This document shows, piece by piece, positions 16,071-24,788 of a stretch of DNA of 64,000 bases. A program made the translations under genes and the position numbers. The notes below the pieces were generated by a model. It was given only the letters and a program-made list of their open reading frames with translations. It was not told the origin of the DNA and did no database searches. The number at the start of each line of letters is the position of its first letter. The first letter of the stretch is position 1. This DNA is from JAJDOD01 sp050299835 (GTDB lineage Bacteria > Pseudomonadota > Alphaproteobacteria > Rhodobacterales > Rhodobacteraceae). The DNA lies in NCBI GenBank assembly GCA_050299835.1, contig JBNKWP010000016.1, positions 1 through 64,000 of the forward strand, in the 5' to 3' direction.

Positions 16071-16889
16071 ATGGCCTCACCTACTGAAATCAAAGCTGCT
16101 CAACTTGTTCGGCTGATCGGTACGCCCGATTGCCCGACGATTATCGACGTTCGGATCGACGAAGACTTCGATGAGGATCCTCGTGTCATACCCGGGGCAC
16201 GACGTGTCCCGTACGCCGAGGCAAGCTTGCTTGCTAAATCGTTTGGCGAGACGGGAGGCCTGGTCACTTGCCAGAAGGGCCTGAAGCTTAGTCAGGGCGT
16301 TGCGGCGATCCTGCGTGCGGAAGGGATTCCCGCCGAGACGCTCGAAGGCGGGCACGTCGCATGGCGTGACGCAGGTTTGCCATTGATCGACTGGTCGAAG
16401 GTCCCACAACGTGGAGAGGACGGCCATACGCTTTGGGTCACCCGGCACCGTCCCAAGATTGACCGTATCGCTTGCCCCTGGCTCATCCGGCGGTTTGTCG
16501 ATCCCGGGGCGAGGTTCCTGTTCGTCGAGACCGGCCAGGTGAAGAACGTCGCCGAGCGGTTCGGGGCGACGCCGTTCGACATCGCGGACGTATTCTGGAG
16601 CCACCGGGGGGAAGACTGTTCCTTCGACACCATGATCCACGAATTCGGTCTGGAGATTGAGGCTCTGAGCCGGTTGGCAGTCATAGTCCGTGCTGCGGAC
16701 ACGGACCGCCTAGATCTTGCTCCCGAGGCCGCCGGTCTGCTGGCCGCGTCTCTCGGTCTTTCCCGAATGCACAAGGATGACCTCGCGCAACTCAAAGAAG
16801 GCATGGCGCTCTACGACATGTTCTATCGGTGGGCACGAGATGCCACTGACGAGACACATGACTGGCCAGCCGTCGGCGGGGCGGCCTGA
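16071..16889 (+). CDS. chrB: Chromate resistance protein ChrB (rhodanese + ChrB domain)
   Basis: A 272-residue fusion. The N-terminal third resembles a rhodanese domain (DVRIDEDF, with Cys at residue 67 in VTCQKG). The C-terminal ChrB domain starts near residue 126 with HRPKIDRIACPWLIRRFVDP, the family hallmark, and continues with HRGEDCSFDTMI and RAADTDRLDL. ChrB proteins accompany ChrA and in some alphaproteobacteria sense chromate. It ends four bases before chrA, so the two form an operon. Confidence 0.9.
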   Translation: MASPTEIKAAQLVRLIGTPDCPTIIDVRIDEDFDEDPRVIPGARRVPYAEASLLAKSFGETGGLVTCQKGLKLSQGVAAILRAEGIPAETLEGGHVAWRDAGLPLIDWSKVPQRGEDGHTLWVTRHRPKIDRIACPWLIRRFVDPGARFLFVETGQVKNVAERFGATPFDIADVFWSHRGEDCSFDTMIHEFGLEIEALSRLAVIVRAADTDRLDLAPEAAGLLAASLGLSRMHKDDLAQLKEGMALYDMFYRWARDATDETHDWPAVGGAA

Positions 16890-16893
16890 TACC

Positions 16894-18183
16894 ATGAACA
16901 CAACTGTCGTTGATAGTGTCACCCGCTCAGAGTTGTTCCGGGTCTTCCTGAAGATCGGCCTGCTGTCATTCGGCGGACCGGCGGCGCAGATCGCCCTCAT
17001 GCACCGCATCCTGGTCGATGAGCGACGATGGCTGACGGAAAAGCAATACCTGGACGCCCTGAGCTTCTGCATGTTGCTCCCCGGACCGGAAGCAATGCAA
17101 TTGGCGACCTACGCCGGTTGGAAGCTGCGGGGTGTGCCCGGTGGCTTGGTCGCAGGATCGCTCTTCGTGCTTCCGGGGGCTTTGGTGATCTTCTTGCTCG
17201 CAACGCTTTACGTGACCTTCGGCGATGTGACGCTGGTCGATACCCTGTTTCTGGGCGTTCAGGCGGCTGCGGTCGTCATCGTCCTGGAAGCCTTGCTGCG
17301 CATATCGAAACGGGCATTACGCGGCAGGACCCACTGGGTGATCGCTGGCCTGGCCTTCCTGGCCATCTTCTTTCTGGATGTGCCGTTCCCGCTTATTGTT
17401 ATCTCGGCGGGCCTCTATGGCGCTCTGGCTGCACGAAATGCGGGGCGGGTACCTGATGACCCAAGACCGGCGGACCGAGCCCCCCGTAGCTTCGCCACGC
17501 TCTTCACCGGGTTGGTTATCTGGGGGCTGCCCTTCATCATCCTTGCTGTGGTCTCGGGACCAACTCTTTTGAATGAAGTTGGTTTCTTCTTCTCCAAGCT
17601 TGCGGTCGTGACCTTCGGCGGTGCCTATGCCGTCCTCGCTTACATGGCGCAGGACGTGGTGGTCGGGCTGGGCTGGCTCACCGCAAACGAGATGATGGAC
17701 GGGTTGGGACTCGCTGAAACGACGCCTGGCCCGCTGATACTGGTAACAGAGTTCGTCGGGTTCCTTGCCGGTTTTCGTGAGGGCGGTTTCTGGCTGGCCG
17801 TCGTGGCAGCGCTGGTGACGCTGTGGGTAACGTTCGTTCCATGCTTCATCTGGATATTTGTCGGTGCCCCGTACATCGAGCGCATTTCCAACCAGCCGCG
17901 ACTTGCCGGTGCGCTCCACGCGATCACCGCGTCGGTTGTTGGAGTCATCATGAACCTTTCGTTGTGGTTTGCGCTCCATGTTCTGTTCGAGACCGTGGTG
18001 AGGACCAGTGTCGGCCCGGTTCAGGTTTGGACACCTGAGTTGATGTCGCTCAGGCCCGCGTCTGTCATCCTGATCCTTCTGTCTGGCTTCATGTTGCTGA
18101 GACGGCACATGGGGATCGGCTGGACGCTAGGTATCTCGGCCGCCGGAGCATGGCTGATTGAGGTTGTTACGACGTTTTGGTGA
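16894..18183 (+). CDS. chrA: Chromate efflux transporter ChrA
   Basis: A 429-residue membrane protein of the CHR family with two homologous halves. Each half carries a diagnostic glycine motif (LLSFGGPAAQIALMHR in the N-half, VVTFGGAYAVLAYMAQD in the C-half), and PGPEAMQLA and ETTPGPLILVTEF follow in equivalent places. CHR transporters expel chromate from the cytoplasm. The ATG at 16894 directly follows the chrB stop. The length is normal for a bidomain ChrA. Confidence 0.92.
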   Translation: MNTTVVDSVTRSELFRVFLKIGLLSFGGPAAQIALMHRILVDERRWLTEKQYLDALSFCMLLPGPEAMQLATYAGWKLRGVPGGLVAGSLFVLPGALVIFLLATLYVTFGDVTLVDTLFLGVQAAAVVIVLEALLRISKRALRGRTHWVIAGLAFLAIFFLDVPFPLIVISAGLYGALAARNAGRVPDDPRPADRAPRSFATLFTGLVIWGLPFIILAVVSGPTLLNEVGFFFSKLAVVTFGGAYAVLAYMAQDVVVGLGWLTANEMMDGLGLAETTPGPLILVTEFVGFLAGFREGGFWLAVVAALVTLWVTFVPCFIWIFVGAPYIERISNQPRLAGALHAITASVVGVIMNLSLWFALHVLFETVVRTSVGPVQVWTPELMSLRPASVILILLSGFMLLRRHMGIGWTLGISAAGAWLIEVVTTFW

Positions 18184-18400
18184 GTTTTGCTCGTCATTCT
18201 TGTGGGTGAGGACGCACCGTACGCGGCCATTCCCTGTCTAGACGGTTGGCAGAAACTCCGTTCACGTGGCTCCAGCAAGCACTGAAGTCGATGTCCAATG
18301 GCCTGATTTGAAAACGTGGGGGCCGCTTTGTTCGCATATTCTGCAATTGAAGCTTGTTACTTTATAAAATAATTTAATGCCGAATCCCGGAGAAGTACCA
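18184..18400 (+). promoter_or_regulatory. zur promoter region with candidate Zur box
   Basis: The palindrome-like TTACTTTATAAAATAA (18357-18372, one mismatched pair) lies 28 bases before the zur start in an AT-rich island. AT-rich dyads of this kind are the usual Fur/Zur-family operator form. A short segment at 18248-18287 resembles a degraded att-like repeat. Confidence 0.5.
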
Positions 18401-18787
18401 ATGCGTAAGCAAGCCGCCGTCCGACAGGCCGACATACTTGATGTACTCAACTCGTCCACTGTACCGATGACGGCCTACCAGATTCTGGAGCGGCTTCAGG
18501 GCGACGAGCCAGACATCGCGCCTCCCACGGTCTATCGCGCCTTGGCCGCTCTGACCGATCAGGGGCGGGCCCATAAGCTTGAATCCCTCAAGGCGTTCGT
18601 GCCTTGTCGGTGCGACCACGACAAGAGCCTTCCGGTGCTTGCAATCTGTGAGGACTGCGGCTCGGTCGATGAGCATGATGGCGGCGCGCTCCTGCCGAAA
18701 CTCAATTCTATTGTGGCTGCAAGCCAATTCCGGGCGGAGCGGCATATCGTTGAAATCCACGGTCAGTGCGGGGATTGCGCTCGCTGA
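18401..18787 (+). CDS. zur: Fur-family zinc uptake regulator Zur
   Basis: A 128-residue Fur-family repressor. The N-terminal winged helix contains MTAYQILERLQ and APPTVYRALAALTDQGRAHK. The C-terminal half has the zinc sites: CRCDHDK, AICEDCG (CxxC) and a final IHGQCGDC (CxxC). The gene neighbourhood (zinc uptake operon directly downstream) favours Zur over Fur. ATG at 18401 is preferred to ATG at 18377 because GGAG lies eight bases before it. It probably represses itself and the zrg genes through the dyad at 18357. Confidence 0.88.
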   Translation: MRKQAAVRQADILDVLNSSTVPMTAYQILERLQGDEPDIAPPTVYRALAALTDQGRAHKLESLKAFVPCRCDHDKSLPVLAICEDCGSVDEHDGGALLPKLNSIVAASQFRAERHIVEIHGQCGDCAR

Positions 18788-18819
18788 CCCGTATCCTCAT
18801 CCCAACTGGAGTTCATGAA

Positions 18820-19398
18820 ATGAAATATGCTGTCTCCGTTCTGTTGGCGGTATTCGTCTCGCCTGCCATCGCTCAGGAAACCCGTCATCTGGGCAGCCAT
18901 GAACATGGTGTCGGCAAACTGGACATCGCCTTCGACGGCAACACTGTTGTCATGGATTTCCACGCTCCCGGTGCGGACCTCGTAGGGTTCGAGTACGCGG
19001 CGAAAAGCGCCGAGGACCGGGCCGCTATCGACGCCGCCGTCGCGATGCTCGCCCGTCCACTCGACCTGTTCGTGCTGCCTGCGGCAGCGGAGTGCAGCGT
19101 CGTGCAGGCCAGTGCCGAGCTTGAGAGCGAGGATCATCACGAGCACGAGGAACACGCGGACCACGATCACGAAGACGCCCATGACGACCATGAAGATGAA
19201 GCGGGCCACACCGAGTTCCATGCGGAGTATGCACTGACCTGCGCCAACCCGGACGCGCTGACAGAGATCACTTTTGCCTATTTCGACAGGTTCGAGAATG
19301 CTCGTGAAGTCGAAGTGCAGATCGTCTCGGCCTCCGGGGCCAAAGCCTTCGAAGTTGAGCGGGATGCGCCGGTGCTCGACCTGCGCGGCATGTTCTGA
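18820..19398 (+). CDS. zrgA: ZrgA-like zinc uptake protein (DUF2796), periplasmic
   Basis: A 192-residue exported protein (signal peptide MKYAVSVLLAVFVSPAIAQ). HLGSHEHGVGKLDIAFDG is the DUF2796 opening motif. A His/Asp/Glu-rich segment (about residues 104-135, including DHHEHEEHADHDHED) is an evident zinc-binding stretch. In Vibrio cholerae the homologous ZrgA works with an ABC transporter in zinc import under Zur, and the same order is seen here. ATG at 18820 has GGAG upstream and lies 32 bases after zur. Confidence 0.85.
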   Translation: MKYAVSVLLAVFVSPAIAQETRHLGSHEHGVGKLDIAFDGNTVVMDFHAPGADLVGFEYAAKSAEDRAAIDAAVAMLARPLDLFVLPAAAECSVVQASAELESEDHHEHEEHADHDHEDAHDDHEDEAGHTEFHAEYALTCANPDALTEITFAYFDRFENAREVEVQIVSASGAKAFEVERDAPVLDLRGMF

Positions 19399-19400
19399 TC

Positions 19401-20099
19401 TTGTCGGGCGGCTCGATCATAGAGGTCACGGACGCCCGTTTCCGCTGGCCGGGGCGGGCCTCCTTTGCCATCGCGGTGCCCGAGTTCGGAGTGACCAGGG
19501 GCGAGACCGTCTTGCTTCTGGGCGAAAGCGGGTCGGGTAAGTCCACGCTTCTGTCCCTGATTTGCGGCACCATCCTGGCTGATAGCGGGACGGTGAGCGT
19601 GAACGGCACCGATCTGAAAACCCTCTCCGGCGGGTCGCGGGACCGGTTCCGGGCGGAACAGATCGGCGTGATCTTCCAGCAGTTCAATTTGCTGCCATTC
19701 GGTTCGGTGATGGACAACATCCTGCTGCCGCTGCGCTTCGCTCCGGATCGCCGGAAGCGTTGCGTTGACCCAAGACAACAGGCGACAGAGCTTTGCCAAA
19801 AGCTGGGTCTGCCAGAGGGTGTCGAAACCTCGAAAGCTGCCAATCTCAGTGTCGGTCAACAACAACGGGTGGCCGTGGCCCGGGCGCTGATCGGTGAGCC
19901 GCCGGTGCTGATCGCGGACGAGCCGACCTCGTCACTGGACGAAACCGCTCAGGCGAATTTCCTGGACCTGATGTTCGACCAGGTGAAGGCGCAAGGCTCG
20001 ACGCTTCTGATGGTCAGCCACGATCCCCGGCTAGGGGAGCGATTTGACCGCGTGGTGCGGATGCCCGAGATCGTGACAGTTGAAAGGCAGGCGGCATGA
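19401..20099 (+). CDS. zrgB: ABC transporter ATP-binding protein (Zrg-type)
   Basis: A 232-residue MacB/LolD-type ATPase: Walker A GESGSGKST (41-49), Q-loop FQQFNLLP (92-99), signature LSVGQQQ (149-155), Walker B VLIADEP (169-175), and the H-loop in MVSHDP. Start is TTG at 19401 with a weak ribosome-binding site, three bases after the zrgA stop. It overlaps the permease gene (ATGA-type). The FtsX-like partner and the zur neighbourhood assign it to zinc uptake. Confidence 0.82.
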   Translation: MSGGSIIEVTDARFRWPGRASFAIAVPEFGVTRGETVLLLGESGSGKSTLLSLICGTILADSGTVSVNGTDLKTLSGGSRDRFRAEQIGVIFQQFNLLPFGSVMDNILLPLRFAPDRRKRCVDPRQQATELCQKLGLPEGVETSKAANLSVGQQQRVAVARALIGEPPVLIADEPTSSLDETAQANFLDLMFDQVKAQGSTLLMVSHDPRLGERFDRVVRMPEIVTVERQAA

Positions 20100-21346
20100 T
20101 CCTCCGACTTGCCGCCGGATCGCTGATGGCTCGGGCCCTGACGGTCTGCATGACCGTGCTGGCCATCGCACTGTCGGTCGCGCTTTACCTCGGCGTCGAA
20201 AAGGTCAGGACCGGGGCACGGTCCAGCTTCGCCGACACGATCAGCGGCACCGATCTGATCGTGGGCGCAAGGTCGGGGTCGGTGCAACTCTTGCTCTATT
20301 CGGTCTTCCGGATCGGAAACGCGACCAACAACGTGACCTGGGAAAGCTATCAGGACATCGCAGCCCGGCCCGAGGTGGATTGGATCGTGCCGATCTCGCT
20401 GGGCGACAGTCACCGGCAGTTTCGGGTCATGGGCACCAGCGCGGCGTTCTTCGAGCACTACAAGTACCGACAGGGCCGCGATCTTGCTTTCAGCGACGGC
20501 GTGGTATTGGACGACCTCTTCGATGCGGTCATCGGGGCGGATGTGGCCAGGACGCTAGGCTATTCAGTCGGTGACCCGATCGTCGTGGCCCACGGTCTCG
20601 CCTCGTTCACCGAGCACAAGGATCAGCCCTTCCGGGTTTCGGGCATTCTGGAGAAGACCGGCACGCCCGTGGACCGGACGGTGATCGTGTCGATGGAGGC
20701 CATCGAGGCGATCCATGTCGATTGGCAGAGCGGAGCCAGGATACCGGGGCAGACCACGCCTGTGGATGCTATACGCCAGATGGACCTGACCCCCGGGGCC
20801 ATCACCGCCGCACTTGTGGGCGTGAAAAGCCCGCTCCAGACCTTCGCCCTGCAACGGTCGATCAATGAATACTCCGAGGAGCCGCTGTTGGCGATCTTGC
20901 CCGGCGTGGCCCTGCAAGAGCTTTGGGGCATCGTCGGCATCGCCGAGACGGCCCTTCTGGCGGTGTCGGCAATGGTCGTGGTGACCGCGCTGATCGGGAT
21001 GATGGCGACAATCTTCTCCAGCCTGAACGAACGCAGACGCGAAATGGCGATCTTCCGGGCCATGGGGGCAAGCCCGATCACGATCCTGGGGCTTCTGGTG
21101 CTCGAGGCTGTGCTGACGGCAGCAGTTGGGGCCATGCTGGGTCTCGGTCTGCTCTATACAGGTCTGTTCGTCGCCCAGCCGATTATCGACAGCACCTTTG
21201 GCCTCTTCCTTCCGATTGATCCGCCGGGATTGCGGGAAGGTCTGGTCCTGTTAGCTGTCATCGCTGCTGGCGCGATAGTGAGCCTGGTGCCTGCCTTGCG
21301 TGCCTACCGCCTGTCGCTGGCCGATGGTATGATGGTGCGGACATGA
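20096..21346 (+). CDS. zrgC: ABC transporter permease, FtsX/MacB type (Zrg-type)
   Basis: A 416-residue permease with one N-terminal membrane helix (about 10-33), a large periplasmic domain (about 35-275) and three C-terminal helices with the FtsX motif ERRREMAIFRAMGAS. MacB/LolE-like permeases usually do not import ions directly, so the mechanism with the His-rich ZrgA partner is not obvious. Overlaps both neighbours by four bases, in a tightly coupled operon. Confidence 0.82.
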   Translation: MILRLAAGSLMARALTVCMTVLAIALSVALYLGVEKVRTGARSSFADTISGTDLIVGARSGSVQLLLYSVFRIGNATNNVTWESYQDIAARPEVDWIVPISLGDSHRQFRVMGTSAAFFEHYKYRQGRDLAFSDGVVLDDLFDAVIGADVARTLGYSVGDPIVVAHGLASFTEHKDQPFRVSGILEKTGTPVDRTVIVSMEAIEAIHVDWQSGARIPGQTTPVDAIRQMDLTPGAITAALVGVKSPLQTFALQRSINEYSEEPLLAILPGVALQELWGIVGIAETALLAVSAMVVVTALIGMMATIFSSLNERRREMAIFRAMGASPITILGLLVLEAVLTAAVGAMLGLGLLYTGLFVAQPIIDSTFGLFLPIDPPGLREGLVLLAVIAAGAIVSLVPALRAYRLSLADGMMVRT

Positions 21347-21849
21347 CGCAGATCGACCGCAGACGCCTTCTGGCTCTCAGCCTTGCCGGGCTCACAACCC
21401 CGCGCATCGGGCTGGCCGCATCGGTCCGGGAGATCGGGTGGGAGGACCTGATTCCGCCGGGCGTACCCTATTCCGAGATCATCGGTGAAGGTGAACTTGA
21501 CGAGGAGAACGACACCTGGCGTCCCGTTTTCGATGCGAATGCTCTGAAGTTCAACGAGGCGCTTAACGGCAAGCACGTGAAGCTTCCGGGCTACATCATC
21601 CCATTGGACATGGGGGCGCAGGGCGTGACCGAATTCATTCTCGTGCCTTACGTCGGAGCCTGCATTCACACGCCCCCGCCGCCCCCCAATCAGCTAGTGC
21701 TGGTCAGCACAAAGACCCCTTGGCCCAGCGACAACCTCTGGGACGCCGTGTGGGTCACCGGGCAAATGCGCACCCAACTGGTTTCGACCGAGCTTGCCGA
21801 GATCGGCTACGCCCTGACTGCCGAGCGCATGGAAATTTATGAATGGTAG
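21343..21849 (+). CDS. DUF3299 exported protein, copy 1 (Zrg operon)
   Basis: A 168-residue protein with a twin-arginine-like signal (RRRLLALSLAG) followed by DUF3299: GYIIPLDMGAQGVTEFILVPYVGACIHTPPPPPNQ. The conserved CIHTPPPPPNQ motif probably binds metal. DUF3299 proteins accompany Zrg-type zinc operons. Paralogous to the next gene, it retains the Cys in CIHTP that copy 2 lacks. Confidence 0.8.
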   Translation: MTQIDRRRLLALSLAGLTTPRIGLAASVREIGWEDLIPPGVPYSEIIGEGELDEENDTWRPVFDANALKFNEALNGKHVKLPGYIIPLDMGAQGVTEFILVPYVGACIHTPPPPPNQLVLVSTKTPWPSDNLWDAVWVTGQMRTQLVSTELAEIGYALTAERMEIYEW

Positions 21850-22349
21850 CCCCAGTCCTGTCCCGTCGCGATGCTCTTGTTTTTGCAGCTTCCGCTTTGG
21901 CCCTCCCCAGGGCGGCGCCTGCGGAGGAGATCATCGATCTCAAGTGGGAGGACCTGCTTCCCGAGGATCAGCCATTTGTCCCGAACGCGCTGAAAGGTCT
22001 CGTCCAGCAGGAAGGACCGGACCTTTCCAGCCAACAACCGGCTTCTAATGGTGTGAGGACCGACTGGAACGGCCAGATTGTCCGTCTCCCCGGCTTCATC
22101 GTCCCGATTGACTACAACGGAACTGGCGTCACGGCCTTCATTTTGGTGCCCTATGTGGGGGCCTTCATCCACGTGCCGCCACCACCAGCGAACCAGTTGG
22201 TTTTCGTGACATCGTCGGAGCCCTATGAGAGCAAGGGTCTCTACGAGCCCGTCAAGGTCACCGGCATGTTCGGAGCCGCGTCGATGAGCACCCAGTTGGC
22301 CGAGATCGGATATGCTCTGTCGGCGGATTGGGTGGAGCCGAATTCTTGA
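21843..22349 (+). CDS. DUF3299 exported protein, copy 2 (Zrg operon)
   Basis: A 168-residue paralogue of copy 1 with its own Tat-like signal (LSRRDALVFAASALA) and motif GFIVPIDYNGTGVTAFILVPYVGAFIHVPPPPANQ. The Cys before IH is replaced by Phe, so the two copies differ at a likely metal ligand. The start overlaps copy 1 by seven bases. Tandem duplication followed by divergence suggests they act as a pair or in sequence in zinc handling. Confidence 0.8.
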   Translation: MVAPVLSRRDALVFAASALALPRAAPAEEIIDLKWEDLLPEDQPFVPNALKGLVQQEGPDLSSQQPASNGVRTDWNGQIVRLPGFIVPIDYNGTGVTAFILVPYVGAFIHVPPPPANQLVFVTSSEPYESKGLYEPVKVTGMFGAASMSTQLAEIGYALSADWVEPNS

Positions 22350-22402
22350 ACCTTTGGTCGTTTCAGGGCCAACGGCGCTGCTAAACAGGCAACAGAAACC
22401 GC

Positions 22403-22440
22403 GTTCGCTCTCGGTGTGCTCAGGCCCACGGAACCATCGG
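22403..22440 (+). repeat. att-like repeat copy E (degraded)
   Basis: GTTCGCTCTCGGTGTGCTCA followed by GGCCCACGGAACCATCGG. The first 30 bases match copies B-D well; the core CGCAACCACTG has decayed to CGGAACCATCG. It is the right-most copy, just before backbone genes resume, and is taken as the island's right end. Confidence 0.6.
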
Positions 22441-22519
22441 AGCCGCCCGGCCCGATGCGGATGCGGCGGGAAATTTTGTGCTGCATTTTAGGGCCTTGCG
22501 CCGTCTGTCAGCACCCGCC

Positions 22520-24598
22520 TCAAATATCCTTCATCAGCCGCAATGCGTCATAGATCGCGGCATGGGTGTTGCGGGCGCTGACCGCGTCGCCAATACGGAA
22601 CAGCTGGAACCTGCCCTTCGGGTTGCGCTCCACGGTCTGGGGGCGTCCTTCGGTCAGCGCATTGTAATCCACCTCGCCACCATTCACGGAGAGGGACTTG
22701 AGGTCGAAATAGAGCTCGGCGAGGGGCAGCGTTCCATAGTTCACCACGATCTGGTCGTAAGTCTGCTCGGTGGTTAGCCCGCTGTAATCCGTGCCGATTG
22801 TTGCCTTAAGCCGGTTCCCGTCCTTCGCCACACTTTTCAGCCGCCGCGTCACCGTGAAGGTCACGTTCTTGTCCTGAAGCGCCCGCATATAGGGGACCAG
22901 ATTCATCCCCATGACCTCCGGAGCAAAGGTGCGGTCCGGGGTCATGACCTCGACTTGAGAGCCGGCATTGGCGGCGATCTCGGCAGCCATGAGGCCCGGA
23001 TGGTCGCCGCTTTCGTCGTAGATCAGCACTTCCTGTCCAGGTTTCACATCGCCCGAAATCAGGTCCCAGGCCGTAACGGCAAGCGGTTGTTCCTGCCTGT
23101 TTTCAAAGAGTTCCGTGTTGGGCATTCCACCCGTAGCGACGATTACAATATCGGGTTCAAGGGCGATCACGTCGTCGGCTTCGGCCCATGTGTTGAAATG
23201 GAACTCGACATTGCGTGCAGCGCATTGGGACATGCGCCAGTCGATGATCGAGATCATCTCCCGACGGCGTGCGCTCAGCGCGGTGAGCCTGATCTGGCCG
23301 CCTGGATCGGGTTGTGCCTCGAACACCGTCACCTTGTGACCGCGTTCGGCGGCCACGCGGGCAGCTTCCAATCCGGCAGGCCCGGCTCCGACGATGACGA
23401 TGTTGCGGGACATATCAGCAGGCGCGATCTCATGCGGCATCGTCAACTCGCGGCCCGTCGCCGCGTTGTGGATGCAGAGCGCCTCTCCGCCCTGATAAAT
23501 CCGGTCAAGGCAATAGGTTGCGCCGACGCAGGGGCGGATATCATGTTCCCGGCCCTCGACAATCTTCTTCACGATATGCGGGTCCGCCATATGAGCCCGT
23601 GTCATGCCCACCATATCGAGAAGACCGGATGAGACGGCATGGCGGGCGGTGGCGACGTCGGGGATTCTCGCCGCATGGAAGGTTGGCATTCCGGTTGCCT
23701 GTCTGACGGCGCCTGCGAAATCCAGATGCGGGGCGCTTTTCATACCCTGAACCGGGATCACGTCCGTCAGTGCCGGGTCCGTGTGAACGCGGCCGCGGAT
23801 CACGTTAAGAAAGTCGACCATGCCGCAAGCGGCCAGCTTCTTGGAGATCTCGATGCCTTCTTCCGGTGTGATCCCTCCCGTTTCTGCCTCGTCGGCGGTG
23901 TAACGTAATCCGACAATAAACTCGGTGCCGACACGCGTCCGGATGCCGGTCAACACGTCCATGAGCAGCTTCATCCGGCTTTCAAGTGTCTTGCCGCCAT
24001 AGGGACCGTCCAGATCGTTGGTCAACGGCGACCAGAATTGATCGAGGAGGTGGCCGTAGACCTCAAGCTCGATTCCGTCCATCCCGCCGTCTTTCATTCG
24101 TTCGGCTGCATCCGAGAAATCGCCGATGATCCGTTCGATGTCCCAGTCCTCGGCCAGCTTGGGGAAGGATCTATGTGCGGGCTCGCGGTGCCAGGATGAC
24201 GAAACGGAGGGCAGCCAGTCCCCCTTGTTCCATCCCGTCCGCCGGCCCAGATGTGTTAGCTGGATCATCACCGCGCAGCCATGATCGTGGCAGGCATCGG
24301 TCAGGTTCCTGATCCACGGCACGACCTCGTCCTTGTATGCCAGAATATTGTTGAACGTCGGAGGACTGTCCGGGGAAACCGTTGCTGACCCTGCCGTCAT
24401 CGTCAAAGCCACACCGGCCTTCGCCCGCTCTGCGTGATAGGCCGCATAGCGCTCCTTGGGCATCCCATCCTCGGGGTATGCCGGTTCATGGCTGGTGGTC
24501 ATGATCCTGTTGCGTAGCGTCAGGTGTTTGAGCTGATACGGCTGAAGTAGAGGATCATCTGGCACAAGGAACTCCGTGGCGCTGCGCGTCTTACCCAT
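22520..24598 (-). CDS. OYE-family N-demethylase (DgcA/Stc2-like flavin and Fe-S oxidoreductase)
   Basis: A 692-residue protein: FMN TIM barrel of the NADH:flavin oxidoreductase/old yellow enzyme family (about 1-370), a [4Fe-4S] cluster region (CVGATYCLD and CIHNAATGRE), and a C-terminal FAD/NAD Rossmann domain starting at VIVGAGPAGLEAARVAAERGHKV. This three-part form is shared by trimethylamine dehydrogenase, dimethylglycine demethylase DgcA and N-methylproline demethylases. The start is set at ATG 24598; an in-frame TTG at 24622 is possible. Quaternary-amine (glycine betaine, proline betaine) breakdown is likely, in keeping with the dimethylglycine-type enzyme at 50398. It is transcribed away from the leu leader. 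Confidence 0.8.
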   Translation of the reverse strand: MGKTRSATEFLVPDDPLLQPYQLKHLTLRNRIMTTSHEPAYPEDGMPKERYAAYHAERAKAGVALTMTAGSATVSPDSPPTFNNILAYKDEVVPWIRNLTDACHDHGCAVMIQLTHLGRRTGWNKGDWLPSVSSSWHREPAHRSFPKLAEDWDIERIIGDFSDAAERMKDGGMDGIELEVYGHLLDQFWSPLTNDLDGPYGGKTLESRMKLLMDVLTGIRTRVGTEFIVGLRYTADEAETGGITPEEGIEISKKLAACGMVDFLNVIRGRVHTDPALTDVIPVQGMKSAPHLDFAGAVRQATGMPTFHAARIPDVATARHAVSSGLLDMVGMTRAHMADPHIVKKIVEGREHDIRPCVGATYCLDRIYQGGEALCIHNAATGRELTMPHEIAPADMSRNIVIVGAGPAGLEAARVAAERGHKVTVFEAQPDPGGQIRLTALSARRREMISIIDWRMSQCAARNVEFHFNTWAEADDVIALEPDIVIVATGGMPNTELFENRQEQPLAVTAWDLISGDVKPGQEVLIYDESGDHPGLMAAEIAANAGSQVEVMTPDRTFAPEVMGMNLVPYMRALQDKNVTFTVTRRLKSVAKDGNRLKATIGTDYSGLTTEQTYDQIVVNYGTLPLAELYFDLKSLSVNGGEVDYNALTEGRPQTVERNPKGRFQLFRIGDAVSARNTHAAIYDALRLMKDI

Positions 24599-24673
24599 AG
24601 AATGTCGAGCCGCATGAGACAAACGTTCCGGTGATCGGTCGCCTTTGAAGTTTGCCGGTTGCTCGATTGACCT

Positions 24674-24702
24674 TTGACAGGCCCTCTCGCGACGCCTAAT
24701 GT
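24674..24702 (+). promoter_or_regulatory. Promoter of the leucine leader / cupin / leuA unit
   Basis: A perfect -35 TTGACA (24674-24679), a 17-bp spacer and a -10-like TAATGT (24697-24702). Transcription would begin near 24709, just before the leader ORF, which may therefore be nearly leaderless. Confidence 0.6.
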
Positions 24703-24710
24703 CCCGCGCT

Positions 24711-24788
24711 ATGGAACAGGTTCAAAATATCCCGATGTCGCGCATCCTGCGCGCCGACCTGCTTCTCCTCCTCCTTAGCCGCCTCTGA
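24711..24788 (+). CDS. Leucine leader peptide (LeuL-like)
   Basis: A 25-codon ORF whose C-terminal part reads ADLLLLLLSRL: six consecutive Leu codons (CTG CTT CTC CTC CTC CTT) and one more before the TGA. An internal ATG at 24735 could also start it. It lies between a good promoter and the leuA unit, the expected place for a leucine-sensing leader. Six adjacent Leu codons in 25 are very unlikely by chance. No clear Shine-Dalgarno precedes it. Confidence 0.85.
   Translation: MEQVQNIPMSRILRADLLLLLLSRL

Larger units (their letters stand above)
493..22440. mobile_element. Composite tRNA-fMet genomic island (candidate), four modules
   Basis: The stretch between tRNA-fMet and the backbone OYE gene carries accessory cargo only: RNA repair, sulfatase/FGE, TetR-protease, chromate and zinc modules. 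It is divided by partial copies of the tRNA 3' end (5206, 12562, 15517, 22403), the pattern left by successive site-specific insertions at a tRNA. No integrase, transposase or plasmid-transfer gene is visible, so mobility is lost or supplied elsewhere. The boundaries are inferred from the repeats. Confidence 0.55.

Noticed and set aside
493..22440. Integrase or transposase within the island
   Set aside because: No frame carries a tyrosine/serine recombinase or DDE motif; the mobile assignment rests only on repeats and cargo.
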